A DNA stretch of 64,000 bases from Clostridium estertheticum subsp. estertheticum (GCF_001877035.1 NZ_CP015756.1:3091001-3155000), one strand, 5' to 3'; positions 35,790 to 44,252 are shown, counted from the first letter of the stretch. Numbers and translations: made by a program. The notes: generated by a model not told the origin, from the letters alone.

Positions 35790-36239
35790 TTAAAGATATT
35801 TTAAAAAACGAAAACTGTCATTTTCAATTTTACTTTCATATTGAAGCCTCTGAAAAATCTTTTGTGATGCTACGTTTTCTCTCTTTACGTAACCTACTAA
35901 AGTTTTAACCTTCATGTTACTTTTATAAATCTTCTTTTCCAATAATTCAAGCATTTCTATTGCCAATCCTTGGCCTCTATAATCTTTATCAAGGCTATAA
36001 CTGATTGTTCCAATTTCATTTTCAACATCTAATCTCACTTGTCCAACTGGATTTTCGTCTATACAATATATATATATATAACAACTATTAGAAACCAATC
36101 TTCTTTTTAGCCACTCCATATGTTCTTCAAATATTATCGCCTTTGAACTATATGAATTTTCCCTCACCAGTTTCTCATTAGACCATCGAAATAATATCTT
36201 ACAATCACTTTCAACTGCTTTTTCCAAATATTTTTTCAT
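35790..36239 (-). CDS. pseH: GNAT N-acetyltransferase, probable PseH
   Basis: From the ATG at 36239 (TTTGGAG, spacing 6) the 149-residue protein has the GNAT fold with motif A SYSLDKDYRGQGLAIEMLEL and motif B RENVASQKIFQRLQYES. In the pathway PseH acetylates the 4-amino sugar. Position between pseF and pseI supports this. A TTG at 36251 would add four residues but has no ribosome binding site. Confidence 0.8.
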   Translation of the reverse strand: MKKYLEKAVESDCKILFRWSNEKLVRENSYSSKAIIFEEHMEWLKRRLVSNSCYIYIYCIDENPVGQVRLDVENEIGTISYSLDKDYRGQGLAIEMLELLEKKIYKSNMKVKTLVGYVKRENVASQKIFQRLQYESKIENDSFRFLKYL

Positions 36240-36257
36240 ATATTTCTCCAAACTTTT

Positions 36258-36992
36258 TTAAACTATTATTTGTTTTATATATATATTTATATCCTTTAGT
36301 TCTGGATGAATTCTATATAAATCTAAGATATCATACATATTAAAATTATTTTCCTTCTTACAATGTAAATATTTAAATATAGTATTAATAAGCTTAAAAT
36401 CCTCTTCAGTATCCAGTGTCCATCTTAAATTCGAATAATTAATGATGTTTTTATATTGGGCTAACCTGAAATTTTTATCATTATCCCATATATATGGAGT
36501 AACATGTTCCCTATCTCTTTGTATTATAGCTTCATTAAATGCTCTTTTTAATGATATAAAGCTAAATACTTCTGTATCTAAACCTCTCGGATAGGTTCTT
36601 TCTATTGTATTGCTTACATAATCATAATTTCCTCTATTATTTATAAAATATCCGATTATTTTTTCAGTAACCTCACTGTCTATAAGTGGACAATCACTAG
36701 TTACTCTTACGACTATATCTGCATTATTTTCTTTAGCTGCATAATAATATCTAGATAAAACATCGTCTTCCGAACCTCTAAAATATGTAATTCCTAACCT
36801 TTTAGCTTCTTCAACTATAATATTATCTTTTTCTAATGTTGTAGTTGCAATAACAATTTCATCTATATTATTTACTCTTTTTAATCTATCTATATCATGT
36901 TCTAAAACGGATTTCCCACATATTTTCATGAGGACCTTTCCCTGTAATCTTATAGACCCCATCCTAGCTTGTATTATACATACCACTTTCAT
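36258..36992 (-). CDS. pseF: CMP-sugar cytidylyltransferase PseF (SpsF-like)
   Basis: The ATG at 36992 lies behind AGGTAGGTGAT and gives 244 residues. The nucleotidyltransferase signature is IIQARMGSIRLQGKVLMKIC, followed by FRGSEDDVLSRYYYAAKENN and VRVTSDCPLIDSEV, and the C-terminal LRWTLDTEEDFKLI of the SpsF/PseF group. It should activate pseudaminic acid as CMP-Pse for transfer by Maf. A GTG at 37004 is the less likely start. Confidence 0.85.
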   Translation of the reverse strand: MKVVCIIQARMGSIRLQGKVLMKICGKSVLEHDIDRLKRVNNIDEIVIATTTLEKDNIIVEEAKRLGITYFRGSEDDVLSRYYYAAKENNADIVVRVTSDCPLIDSEVTEKIIGYFINNRGNYDYVSNTIERTYPRGLDTEVFSFISLKRAFNEAIIQRDREHVTPYIWDNDKNFRLAQYKNIINYSNLRWTLDTEEDFKLINTIFKYLHCKKENNFNMYDILDLYRIHPELKDINIYIKQIIV

Positions 36993-37084
36993 TTTAAATA
37001 TCACCTACCTAAGTATTTTTATCTAGTTTTAACTTAACGATAACTCGCAAGCTATGCTTTTTCTATATATTACTTTTGTTGGAA

Positions 37085-38296
37085 TTACAATTTTTTCACA
37101 TTTTCTAAATCCATTTCCACTGTCCCTTTTATCCTTGCTCCCTTACTACAATTTATAAATCTAACATTTTGATGTTCCTCAATTTCTTTTTCTATCTGTC
37201 TTTTAAAATACATATAACCATCATTTGTATCTATCATACTACCATTAACACCTAACACCTTTTTATAAGAAACATCTGCTAGAACATCATTAATTTTCCC
37301 TGCATGACTTCTATTTTCTAAAAATCCTAAGTCTTGTCCAAGAAATATAATTTCATTTGCTCCACCTTTTATTGCTATATCTAACGTTGCTACTGCTACA
37401 GTTTTCCCTGTGTTTATTATTACATTCTCTTCGTTATTATCATTATAAAACATATATTTAGGTCCTTTATAATTCGAAACAACCCATCTAGATGCGGTAC
37501 TTAAAAAACATAATGGAATACTTAAGCTTTCATATCCTTTAAATTGCTCAGACACAATCTCCTGTGCATCAATTATAGTAACCATATCTGGTTTAATTCC
37601 ATTATTCATAAGTGTATTTAAAGCTGTTCCAACAGAAAATATTTTAAATTTTCCATTCAGTTTTTTTAATGTACCTATATCATAGTCTAAAGAAGGTCCT
37701 GCCGCTACTATTATCACGGTTTCCCCTTTAACACTTATCCTATTAAAAAATTCTTTAATACCAGAATATTTCAGCCTTAAATTATGTTTATAATTTTCAC
37801 TCATTACTTCACTAAATCTTTCTACAGCTATTTTAGCAACATTATAATCCTCAAGTATATTTTTTAAAGGTTTATATTCATCTGAGAGTGACTTAACAGA
37901 AGGTTTATATATCAATATATCATCTACCAATTGTGCAAGCCTTACAAAATCCTGTAAAAACTTTTGTGAATAATCGTTAAATATTTCCACTCTTTTATCT
38001 CTTCTTATATCATCTAATTTGCCTAAATTTTCGGCTATATTAAATATTTCTTTATCAGCATCAAAAATATATATTTTACAATTTACATTACAACTCGCTA
38101 ACAATTCTTTAATATGATATCCCAGTCCTAAACCATAGATCATTACCACATTTTTATTTTTATAGAAATATTCATTTAATTTAATAAATTTCTTTCCCTC
38201 TTTTACTGGATAGTACTTACTATGAAGAAAAATATTTTCTACCAATAAAGTTACATTTGATTCTCTCGTATTAATTATGTCTATTTTCCTATTCAT
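37085..38296 (-). CDS. Maf-type flagellin glycosyltransferase (MptE-like domain), short form
   Basis: The 403-residue protein begins with an N-terminal nucleotide-fold segment (VVMIYGLGLGYHIKELLASC) and contains the central MAF/DUF115 domain: IVAAGPSLDYDIGTLKKL, GIKPDMVTIIDAQE and FLGQDLGFLENRSHAGKIND. It ends at GARIKGTVEMDLENVKKL, right where longer Maf proteins continue into a helical C-terminal domain, so it lacks that domain. Maf proteins transfer CMP-nonulosonic acids onto flagellin Ser/Thr residues. The ATG at 38296 is used rather than an upstream TTG. Confidence 0.85.
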   Translation of the reverse strand: MNRKIDIINTRESNVTLLVENIFLHSKYYPVKEGKKFIKLNEYFYKNKNVVMIYGLGLGYHIKELLASCNVNCKIYIFDADKEIFNIAENLGKLDDIRRDKRVEIFNDYSQKFLQDFVRLAQLVDDILIYKPSVKSLSDEYKPLKNILEDYNVAKIAVERFSEVMSENYKHNLRLKYSGIKEFFNRISVKGETVIIVAAGPSLDYDIGTLKKLNGKFKIFSVGTALNTLMNNGIKPDMVTIIDAQEIVSEQFKGYESLSIPLCFLSTASRWVVSNYKGPKYMFYNDNNEENVIINTGKTVAVATLDIAIKGGANEIIFLGQDLGFLENRSHAGKINDVLADVSYKKVLGVNGSMIDTNDGYMYFKRQIEKEIEEHQNVRFINCSKGARIKGTVEMDLENVKKL

Positions 38297-38299
38297 CAA

Positions 38300-38515
38300 A
38301 TCGTCGTCCTTCTAATTATATTTACTTGTGATTCCCTAATTAGTATTTATTATATGTTTAGAGTATTTGTGAATAGCTACATTTGATGTCACCACTAAGG
38401 CTCCTTGAATATTAGTTCTTACCTCATTTAGTAATGAAGTAAGATTCAATATATACAAATTTTCAATACTTCTTTATTTTTAATATTATTTAAATATCTT
38501 CTGAAATATTATATT
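38300..38515. other. Gene-free stretch upstream of the second maf
   Basis: The minus strand holds a 38-codon open fragment (ILNLTSLLNEVRTNIQGALV onward) that may be a decayed coding piece of unknown origin. No start or ribosome binding site supports a live gene. Confidence 0.35.
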
Positions 38516-38810
38516 AATTTCATTCATAACAAGTACTCCACATATTTATCTACTTTTACGTTCGTAGAAAATATAGAATACTTTAATTTTAAAAATGACA
38601 GAATCAGTACTGTTCTTGTATTAACTATCCTTATATTAATAGCCGAACGCTCCGTTGCTATTGTTGCTTTGCTTGGGTAGCTTGAGTTAGGATATTGTTC
38701 TATGGAAATCCTTATTTTTTTACCATATCAACATCTCTAATTCTTGATTCTGATTTTTCTAATTTCTCAGATGATGTATTTAAATTGATAATTGCATGAT
38801 CCAGTCTATT
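38516..38810 (-). pseudogene. Relic of a flagellin 3' end plus maf leader
   Basis: Minus strand 38810 onward reads NRLDHAIINLNTSSEKLEKS, then ESRIRDVDM, like the main flagellin's NRLEHTINNLNTSSENLQTS, then a stop and frameshift, and then NNILTQATQAKQQ in another frame. Downstream, 38536-38584 matches the leader of the first maf gene (42741-42789) in 45 of 49 bases, and an ATGAATGAAAT copy of the maf start follows. So a whole flagellin-maf junction was duplicated and has decayed. Confidence 0.85.
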
Positions 38811-38868
38811 TATAAATTTTAGTTAAAATTGAAAAGAAATAAATTTTGTTCCCTTTTAACTATTATTC

Positions 38869-40461
38869 TTATAATTTTTTATGATTCACCACAATATTCA
38901 TCAATTGTTTTACTCTAACATCATATGTATGCTCCCGCTTAACCTTTTCATACCCATTAATAATAATCTCCTGTCTTTCTTTTTCGTTATGTAAATAATA
39001 CTCAGTAATTTCTAAAAGATCTTGTAAATCTCTATATATTATTAAGTCTTTACCATTATTAAAATATCTTACTATATCAGATTTATAGTTTGTTACTAAA
39101 AAACCTTTACTACCTAACACATCAAAAACTCTCATAGGTAACCCTGATTCCACATATATACGTGTTAAATTAATATTAATTTTAGATAACTTAAATACTT
39201 TAGGCATTTCATTAAAATGCTCCGCTTGCCCCATATATTTCAATTTATTACCATGTATCAACTTCCATGCTTCATCACCATATACTTTAATCTCAAATTT
39301 ATTTGATATAGTGTCTATTAATTCTCTCCTTTCAATCTCATTAAATTTCCTTGCAAGAAGAAATGCATTCCTTTCCGATTTTGTCAAGATTGACATACTA
39401 TCTTCATTCTCGAATTTTACTGCTTTATCAAAAAATTCAATATATTCCTTTATTAAATATTTTGTTGTGTCTTTCTTTTGTAAATCAAATAAATCAATTG
39501 TTTTTTTCATAATTTCTTCACTCAAAAATTTACTAAAACTATTAAATTCATTATCCATACCTGCAGATCCAACAAAGCTAACATCAGTTACATATTTTGT
39601 ATAATCCTCTTTATTTATGATGATTTCATCAAATCGTTTAATGTTAGCTGCCACTGGCATATAGTATATATTCTTTACTCCCTTATCTTTTAAATCGTTC
39701 ACAATTACTTCATCATATATAAAAATAATATTGTTTTTATAATATACCTCCCTTTTGTATAAGTTATAATTGGGAGTGTCAACTGTCCATGATATATAAG
39801 TTAATCCAATCTTATCAGCAATATCCGCTATTTCAGCGCAAAAATTAATAGTAAAAATATATTTTGGCATTTCACGTGCAATTTTACTAAAAATTTCTCC
39901 ATATGATAAACCTAAAATATATTCTCCCATTACTATATTGTAATTCAAATTTTTCAAAGCTTCAATACAGTCATTTGCAATCGTTGGATGATGAAAAAAC
40001 AATATCTTTTTATTAACAATACATTTATTAAAATGATTAGCTACTTTATAAATATATTCATTGGAAATACTTGAAATGTTTTTATTAATTATTATTTGTG
40101 TATCAGATATATCAATGTGTTGAAGTTTTTTATATTCATCACCAAATAAAAAAAGCGCCTTTGAATTTAAAACTATATGTTTTATTTCCTCATTTTCAAT
40201 TATACTATTATAAAAAAACTCATCACTATCTATTACATAAATTTTTTTTGTTCCACATCTTTTCTCTATTTCCAGTAACTCGTATCCTAAACCTAGCCCT
40301 ATGACAATAATACAGTTTTTACTATTACTAATATCAGGTATATAAATATTTTTCATTGGCTGATATTTAGAATAAATATATTTAATTTTTCCATCTACCT
40401 CAACTTTACAAGTAAGATTGCCATCTTTAGCTCGTTCAATTATAATTCTATTTAATTCCAT
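38869..40461 (-). CDS. Hybrid protein: Maf-like N-terminus plus CgeB-type glycosyltransferase
   Basis: From the ATG at 40461 (GGGGAAAG, spacing 8) it has 530 residues. Residues 1-130 resemble the N-terminal segment of the Maf proteins beside it (IIVIGLGLGYELLEIEKRCG, YVIDSDEFFYNSI). From about residue 160 it changes to a DUF3880/CgeB-type glycosyltransferase: FFHHPTIANDCIEALKNLNY, ISWTVDTPNYNLY, and the C-terminal ESGLPMRVFDVLGSKGFLVT region. It probably adds a further sugar to flagellin or its glycan. The donor is unknown. Confidence 0.8.
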   Translation of the reverse strand: MELNRIIIERAKDGNLTCKVEVDGKIKYIYSKYQPMKNIYIPDISNSKNCIIVIGLGLGYELLEIEKRCGTKKIYVIDSDEFFYNSIIENEEIKHIVLNSKALFLFGDEYKKLQHIDISDTQIIINKNISSISNEYIYKVANHFNKCIVNKKILFFHHPTIANDCIEALKNLNYNIVMGEYILGLSYGEIFSKIAREMPKYIFTINFCAEIADIADKIGLTYISWTVDTPNYNLYKREVYYKNNIIFIYDEVIVNDLKDKGVKNIYYMPVAANIKRFDEIIINKEDYTKYVTDVSFVGSAGMDNEFNSFSKFLSEEIMKKTIDLFDLQKKDTTKYLIKEYIEFFDKAVKFENEDSMSILTKSERNAFLLARKFNEIERRELIDTISNKFEIKVYGDEAWKLIHGNKLKYMGQAEHFNEMPKVFKLSKININLTRIYVESGLPMRVFDVLGSKGFLVTNYKSDIVRYFNNGKDLIIYRDLQDLLEITEYYLHNEKERQEIIINGYEKVKREHTYDVRVKQLMNIVVNHKKL

Positions 40462-40560
40462 AAAATCACTTTCCCCAATCATAAGAAATGCAACTAATTA
40501 TTATGAAGTTAGTTGTCTTATTTTTTTATTTATAATAACTAATTAAGTTTCTACCTATGT

Positions 40561-40908
40561 TTAGCTTACTACTACCTTATTAATATTCTTTTGAATATCC
40601 TCAAGTATTGGTTTTAATTCATATTCAAACAAATCTGCAATTAAAATGAAATCTTCGTTTTCAAATGCCTCCACTATTTCCTTTAATTTTTCGTTCATAT
40701 CCTGTAATGTTATATCTTGGTGATGGATATTTTTTGTAAGCATTAATGCTTCGCTCATCCATTGTATACCTTCTGTAATTGGTGAAATTAATTCGCAAGC
40801 TTTTCTCTCCTCTCCTGCTTGAAAATATTCTACTGCCCTTTCTATTCCATTTATCAAATTAACCATATATTCTTTTACACTTTTTAAAGCTTCAAATTGC
40901 TCATTCAT
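40561..40908 (-). CDS. Small helical protein linked to maf
   Basis: The 115-residue acidic protein is all helix (LKSVKEYMVNLINGIERAVE, MNEKLKEIVEAFENEDFILI). Its ATG overlaps the last codons of the restored first maf frame by 8 bases, so it is probably translated with it. It resembles the small unknown genes often placed behind maf genes in clostridia. Function not known. Confidence 0.65.
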   Translation of the reverse strand: MNEQFEALKSVKEYMVNLINGIERAVEYFQAGEERKACELISPITEGIQWMSEALMLTKNIHHQDITLQDMNEKLKEIVEAFENEDFILIADLFEYELKPILEDIQKNINKVVVS

Positions 40909-41422
40909 TGTAACTCCCCCTACTTTTATGCATTTTTATTAAATCCTCATCAACTTTTTTAAGTTGTATTTTAGCTTCTTTTACTATTTCTAGAAGTCCT
41001 TTATATATTGTTTCACTTTTCAGTGCAACTCTTTTTCCCTTTTGTTTTTTGTTTTCATCTACTTTTTCCTTAAATTCCTCCGAAACCATAACTCTGGCCA
41101 TTAATGGTGTATACAATTTTTTTATAATTTTCACGTTTATTAGTTCTTTATTTAGCTTACAATCTAATTTTTCTAAAAGATCAATTGTATTATTTATATC
41201 CACTTTCGAGTTTTTATCGTAATATTTATACATCCTAGAAGTGTATACAATAGCCTTTTTACATATCTCTTCTACATTATTAATTGATTTCAAAATATTA
41301 ATTATATTTTTAATTACTGTTATTTTATTTACTTGTGATTTGTCGTTTAGTATATATTCTATGTTTTTATCTATACCTTCCTTACATGCATATGCTAAAA
41401 TTGACTCCTGTAGTGCAATATT
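40901..41422 (-). pseudogene. C-terminal domain of the first maf, out of frame
   Basis: An open frame without a start of its own until 41293 reads NIALQESILAYACKEGIDKN and continues through helical sequence (INNVEEICKKAIVYTSRMYK) to 40901. A 130-codon ORF from an internal ATG at 41293 has no ribosome binding site evidence to make it independent. NIALQESILAY fits directly after IKGT of the upstream frame, as in ordinary Maf proteins (GT-NI-PL-EAI pattern). It is therefore the shifted C-terminal part of maf. Confidence 0.8.
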
Positions 41423-42732
41423 AAAGTTCCTTTAATATTTGCTCCGCCCTCTGTACTATTAATAAAAGTGATGTCCTTATTTGCTATTATCATTTGTTCT
41501 ATGTTTTTTCTGTAAAAATCCATGACCCTAGTCGTAGGAACTTTTTCACCGTATATATCATCTACATATAAATATTCAACATCTTTAGAAATACTATTTC
41601 CTTCATTGTGTTTTGCATTTTCAGAATGATATTTATTATTTGTATATGCCAAATCTTGACCCACAAAAATAATTTCCCTACAACCTAAGTACTCAGCTAA
41701 ACCAATACAAGTATGAGCTACAGACCCACCTTGCTTCAAATTATCTACCTCTATTCCTAGCAAATCCGCTGTAATATCTTCTGAATCACTAGTTTTAAAA
41801 AATATTTTTTTACCACTATATTCCTTAACTATTTTACAATTGCTTATTTCACAAAACACCAATGGCACCTTACTATGCAATACTTTTTCAAGAATTGTAT
41901 AGGAAGTTTCACCAGGATCTATGGTACACACAAAATCCGGTGTTATCCCTTCATCTAAAAGGGTTTTTAAGGTTCTTCCACCAGTTATAATTATAAACTG
42001 CTCCTGAACTTCCCTTAACATATGAATGTTTTTTTCTAAAGACGGACCTGCTGAAACTACAATTGCAGGTCTGCCATCAAATATATTTTTAAGTTTATTT
42101 ATAGTTACGCTATTTATTATTGTAGTAATATTACTCATAAAGCAAGTAAAAAATTGTTTTGAAAAATGTAATGATGTACATAACTCTATTGTCATAAAAT
42201 TTACAAACTCAATAAAACTCTCCCAAAACTCTTTATATTCTTTATCGTATATCCTATCATAGTTTGCATAATTTACAAATTCCACATTATTAATTTCTAT
42301 TGTGCTTATATTTCTAACTAAAAATTCTTTTAGATTTTCTTTTTTATAAGAAAACAATAAAACTCTGTCCTCATTTAATATCTCATTCAAATTATTACAC
42401 AACGAGTTTTCAATTAATATTCTTTCATCTGGTTCAATAATAATAATTTTATTGCTTTTGGTTGTTTTTTTTAATATTTCAATGATATGTTCTCCTGTTC
42501 CAAATCCCCATACAAGAATAATAGAATTAAAAGTTATTTTTTTAATATTTCCCATAAATCTTTGAATATCTTTTTCTACAGTATATTTACTACCTAAATA
42601 TATAAATTTGCCATCCCTCTTAATCTTTAATATTTTTTTATCATCCTTACTATCTTCTATAGTGTATCTTTCTTCATCTCTCAGCTTAACTTTCTTTATA
42701 CGGTCTATTAATATTCTATTTACTTCATTCAT
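41395..42732 (-). CDS. Maf-type flagellin glycosyltransferase, frameshifted before its C-terminal domain
   Basis: The frame from 42732 (GGAGG, spacing 7) encodes 445 residues with a Maf N-terminal segment (ILVWGFGTGEHIIEILKKTT) and a MptE-like domain: VVSAGPSLEKNIHMLREVQE, GITPDFVCTIDPGET and FVGQDLAYTNNKYHSENAKH. It ends LILHYRSQF shortly after GGANIKGT. The T run at 41423-41425 (ACTTTAAT on the coding strand) is one T short of continuing into the frame below; with it restored the gene spans 42732-40901, 1833 bases and 610 residues, the usual Maf length. It follows the main flagellin, its probable substrate. Confidence 0.85.
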   Translation of the reverse strand: MNEVNRILIDRIKKVKLRDEERYTIEDSKDDKKILKIKRDGKFIYLGSKYTVEKDIQRFMGNIKKITFNSIILVWGFGTGEHIIEILKKTTKSNKIIIIEPDERILIENSLCNNLNEILNEDRVLLFSYKKENLKEFLVRNISTIEINNVEFVNYANYDRIYDKEYKEFWESFIEFVNFMTIELCTSLHFSKQFFTCFMSNITTIINSVTINKLKNIFDGRPAIVVSAGPSLEKNIHMLREVQEQFIIITGGRTLKTLLDEGITPDFVCTIDPGETSYTILEKVLHSKVPLVFCEISNCKIVKEYSGKKIFFKTSDSEDITADLLGIEVDNLKQGGSVAHTCIGLAEYLGCREIIFVGQDLAYTNNKYHSENAKHNEGNSISKDVEYLYVDDIYGEKVPTTRVMDFYRKNIEQMIIANKDITFINSTEGGANIKGTLILHYRSQF

Positions 42733-42792
42733 AAAAGTTCCTCCACATATTCATCTACTTTTATATTCGTAGAAAATATAAAATACTTTAAC

Positions 42793-42831
42793 GAAAAAAA
42801 GAAACAGAATTAAATTCTGTTCCTTTTTTAG
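42793..42831 (-). terminator. Rho-independent terminator after the main flagellin
   Basis: GGAACAGAAT-TTA-ATTCTGTTTC followed by seven Ts on the minus strand, just after the flagellin stop. Some read-through into maf is likely, as no strong promoter is obvious in the short gap. Confidence 0.85.
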
Positions 42832-42837
42832 GTATCA

Positions 42838-43662
42838 TTATCTTAATAGTTGAAGAATTTGTTGTGGCTGTTGGTTTGCTTGTGAAAGCATAGCTTGAGC
42901 AGCCTGACTTAAGATATTGTTTTTTGAGAACTCTGACATTTCTTTTGCCATATCAACATCTCTAATTCTTGATTCTGATGTTTGTAGGTTTTCTGATGAT
43001 GTGTTCAAATTGTTTATTGTGTGCTCTAGTCTATTTTGCACTGATCCAAGGTTAGCTCTTTCACTTGAAACAGCTTTTAAAGCATTATCTAATGATGCAG
43101 TTGCAAGTTGTGCAGCTGTAGCTGTATTTACCGATGCCTTTGCAGTATCAACACTTAATCCAGTTGCAGTCATATTCTTAATATTTAAAGATATTGTCTG
43201 ATCTGCATTTGCGCCAATTTGGAAGTCTAATGATTTAGCACTGAATGCTCCACCTATTAATGCTTTAGTGTTAAATTCTGTTTGAGTACCTATTCTTGTA
43301 ATTTCCTTTTGCATTTGAGTAAATTCAGTAGAAATTGCACTTCTATCTGCAGTAGTGTTTGTTGCAGTTGCAGATTGAACTGAAAGTTCTCTCATTCTTT
43401 GAAGAATACTAGTAGTTTCGTTTAAAGCACCTTCTGCAGTTTGGATTAAAGATATACCATCTTGAGCATTTTTAGCACCTTGATCTAATCCTCTGATTTG
43501 GCCTCTCATTTTTTCTGATATTGCAAGACCTGCTGCATCATCTGCTGCATTGTTGATTCTAAGACCTGAAGATAATTTCTGCATTGACTTAGAAGCACTT
43601 GTAGAATTAATATTTACGTTCCTGTTAGCATTCATTGCACTCATGTTGTGATTGATTATCAT
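42838..43662 (-). CDS. fliC: Main flagellin (FliC/Hag)
   Basis: The ATG at 43662 after AAGGAGG gives 274 residues. The terminal D0/D1 regions are textbook flagellin: MIINHNMSAMNANRNVNINS, LRINNAADDAAGLAISEKMR and the end QAAQAMLSQANQQPQQILQL. The central domain is short and Ser/Thr-rich, and would offer glycosylation sites. It has a sigma-28 promoter, hairpins of CsrA-site type in its leader, and its own terminator. Upstream in-frame codons (MSTLKIKEEF) lie within the leader and are not the start. Confidence 0.95.
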   Translation of the reverse strand: MIINHNMSAMNANRNVNINSTSASKSMQKLSSGLRINNAADDAAGLAISEKMRGQIRGLDQGAKNAQDGISLIQTAEGALNETTSILQRMRELSVQSATATNTTADRSAISTEFTQMQKEITRIGTQTEFNTKALIGGAFSAKSLDFQIGANADQTISLNIKNMTATGLSVDTAKASVNTATAAQLATASLDNALKAVSSERANLGSVQNRLEHTINNLNTSSENLQTSESRIRDVDMAKEMSEFSKNNILSQAAQAMLSQANQQPQQILQLLR

Positions 43663-43686
43663 AATAAATTCCTCCTTGATTTTTAA

Positions 43687-43707
43687 AGTGGACATCCCTG
43701 TTCCACT
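43687..43707 (-). promoter_or_regulatory. Leader hairpin with AGGGA loop, likely CsrA site
   Basis: AGTGGA and TCCACT form a six-pair stem with the nine-base loop ACAGGGATG. GGA in a hairpin loop is the CsrA recognition element. The Shine-Dalgarno AAGGAGG 11-20 bases downstream would be the second site, the same two-site arrangement as in the Bacillus hag leader. csrA and fliW are encoded 4 kb upstream. Confidence 0.65.
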
Positions 43708-43788
43708 GTATTAGCAGTTATGCTCTTTAAGCTCAACTACTTTGTAGCTATTCTAATAATATTTTTGAAGTTTAATATCTAGAATCAC

Positions 43789-43803
43789 CTAATATCCTAT
43801 TAG
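43789..43803 (-). promoter_or_regulatory. Second leader hairpin with GGA loop
   Basis: CTAATA-GGA-TATTAG is a perfect six-pair stem with GGA in the loop, about 30 bases after the promoter. It could be an extra CsrA contact, though the three-base loop is tight and the preceding base is not the preferred one. Confidence 0.4.
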
Positions 43804-43836
43804 CTTTTTCTAGTATCATGTTTAACTTCTATTATG

Positions 43837-43864
43837 TTTATCGTATAGTAAATTATATACTTTA
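43837..43864 (-). promoter_or_regulatory. Sigma-28 promoter of the main flagellin
   Basis: TAAA-N15-TACGATAA on the minus strand, the same box as before flgM. It places the transcript start about 170 bases upstream of the flagellin ATG, giving a long leader that contains the CsrA-type hairpins. Confidence 0.8.
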
Positions 43865-43916
43865 TAGTTTTTTAAAATCTTTTTTGTTTTTATTTTTTGA
43901 ATTACTCTAATCACTA

Positions 43917-44252
43917 TTAAATTTTTTTACTCAAAAATACTGCTTTAGCAGATATATTATTATAGCCTGCCATTCCTGCTTGCTTTTTTTTGTTTTGTTT
44001 TATTTTTTTTAACAAATATTCTCTTTTAACTTTCATTTCAGAAGCTAATAATTTATTTAATTTTTCTATTCCATATTTTAAATAATATTTGTTTAATTCT
44101 TCTTTTGAATAATTAGCAGTATTCATCTCATCTAAAATTAACTGCCTTTGCAGAAAGATTTCATCTAATTTATCATATTCTTCTGCTTTAACTGTTTGAA
44201 TAATAATTAAAGTTATATTTTTATAATTAATAAAATGTTCTTCTATATTCAA
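43917..44252 (-). CDS. fliT: FliT-like flagellar chaperone
   Basis: From a TTG at 44252 (GGGTGAT) the protein has about 111 residues. It is helical and charged (LIIIQTVKAEEYDKLDEIFL, RQLILDEMN, YYLKYGIEKLNKLLASEMKV), like FliT, the FliD chaperone in clostridia. It follows fliD directly. A GTG at 44264 is possible but poorly placed. Sequence signal for FliT is modest, so position carries much of the call. Confidence 0.7.
   Translation of the reverse strand: MNIEEHFINYKNITLIIIQTVKAEEYDKLDEIFLQRQLILDEMNTANYSKEELNKYYLKYGIEKLNKLLASEMKVKREYLLKKIKQNKKKQAGMAGYNNISAKAVFLSKKI

Noticed and set aside
40901-41293. A separate 130-residue hypothetical gene
   Set aside because: The open frame continues upstream past its ATG to the frameshift and its sequence fits as the Maf C-terminal domain, so it is better read as part of maf.
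43663-43695. An extended flagellin N-terminus (MSTLKIKEEF)
   Set aside because: AAGGAGG lies inside this stretch, immediately upstream of the ATG at 43662, and flagellins begin MIINHN or similar.
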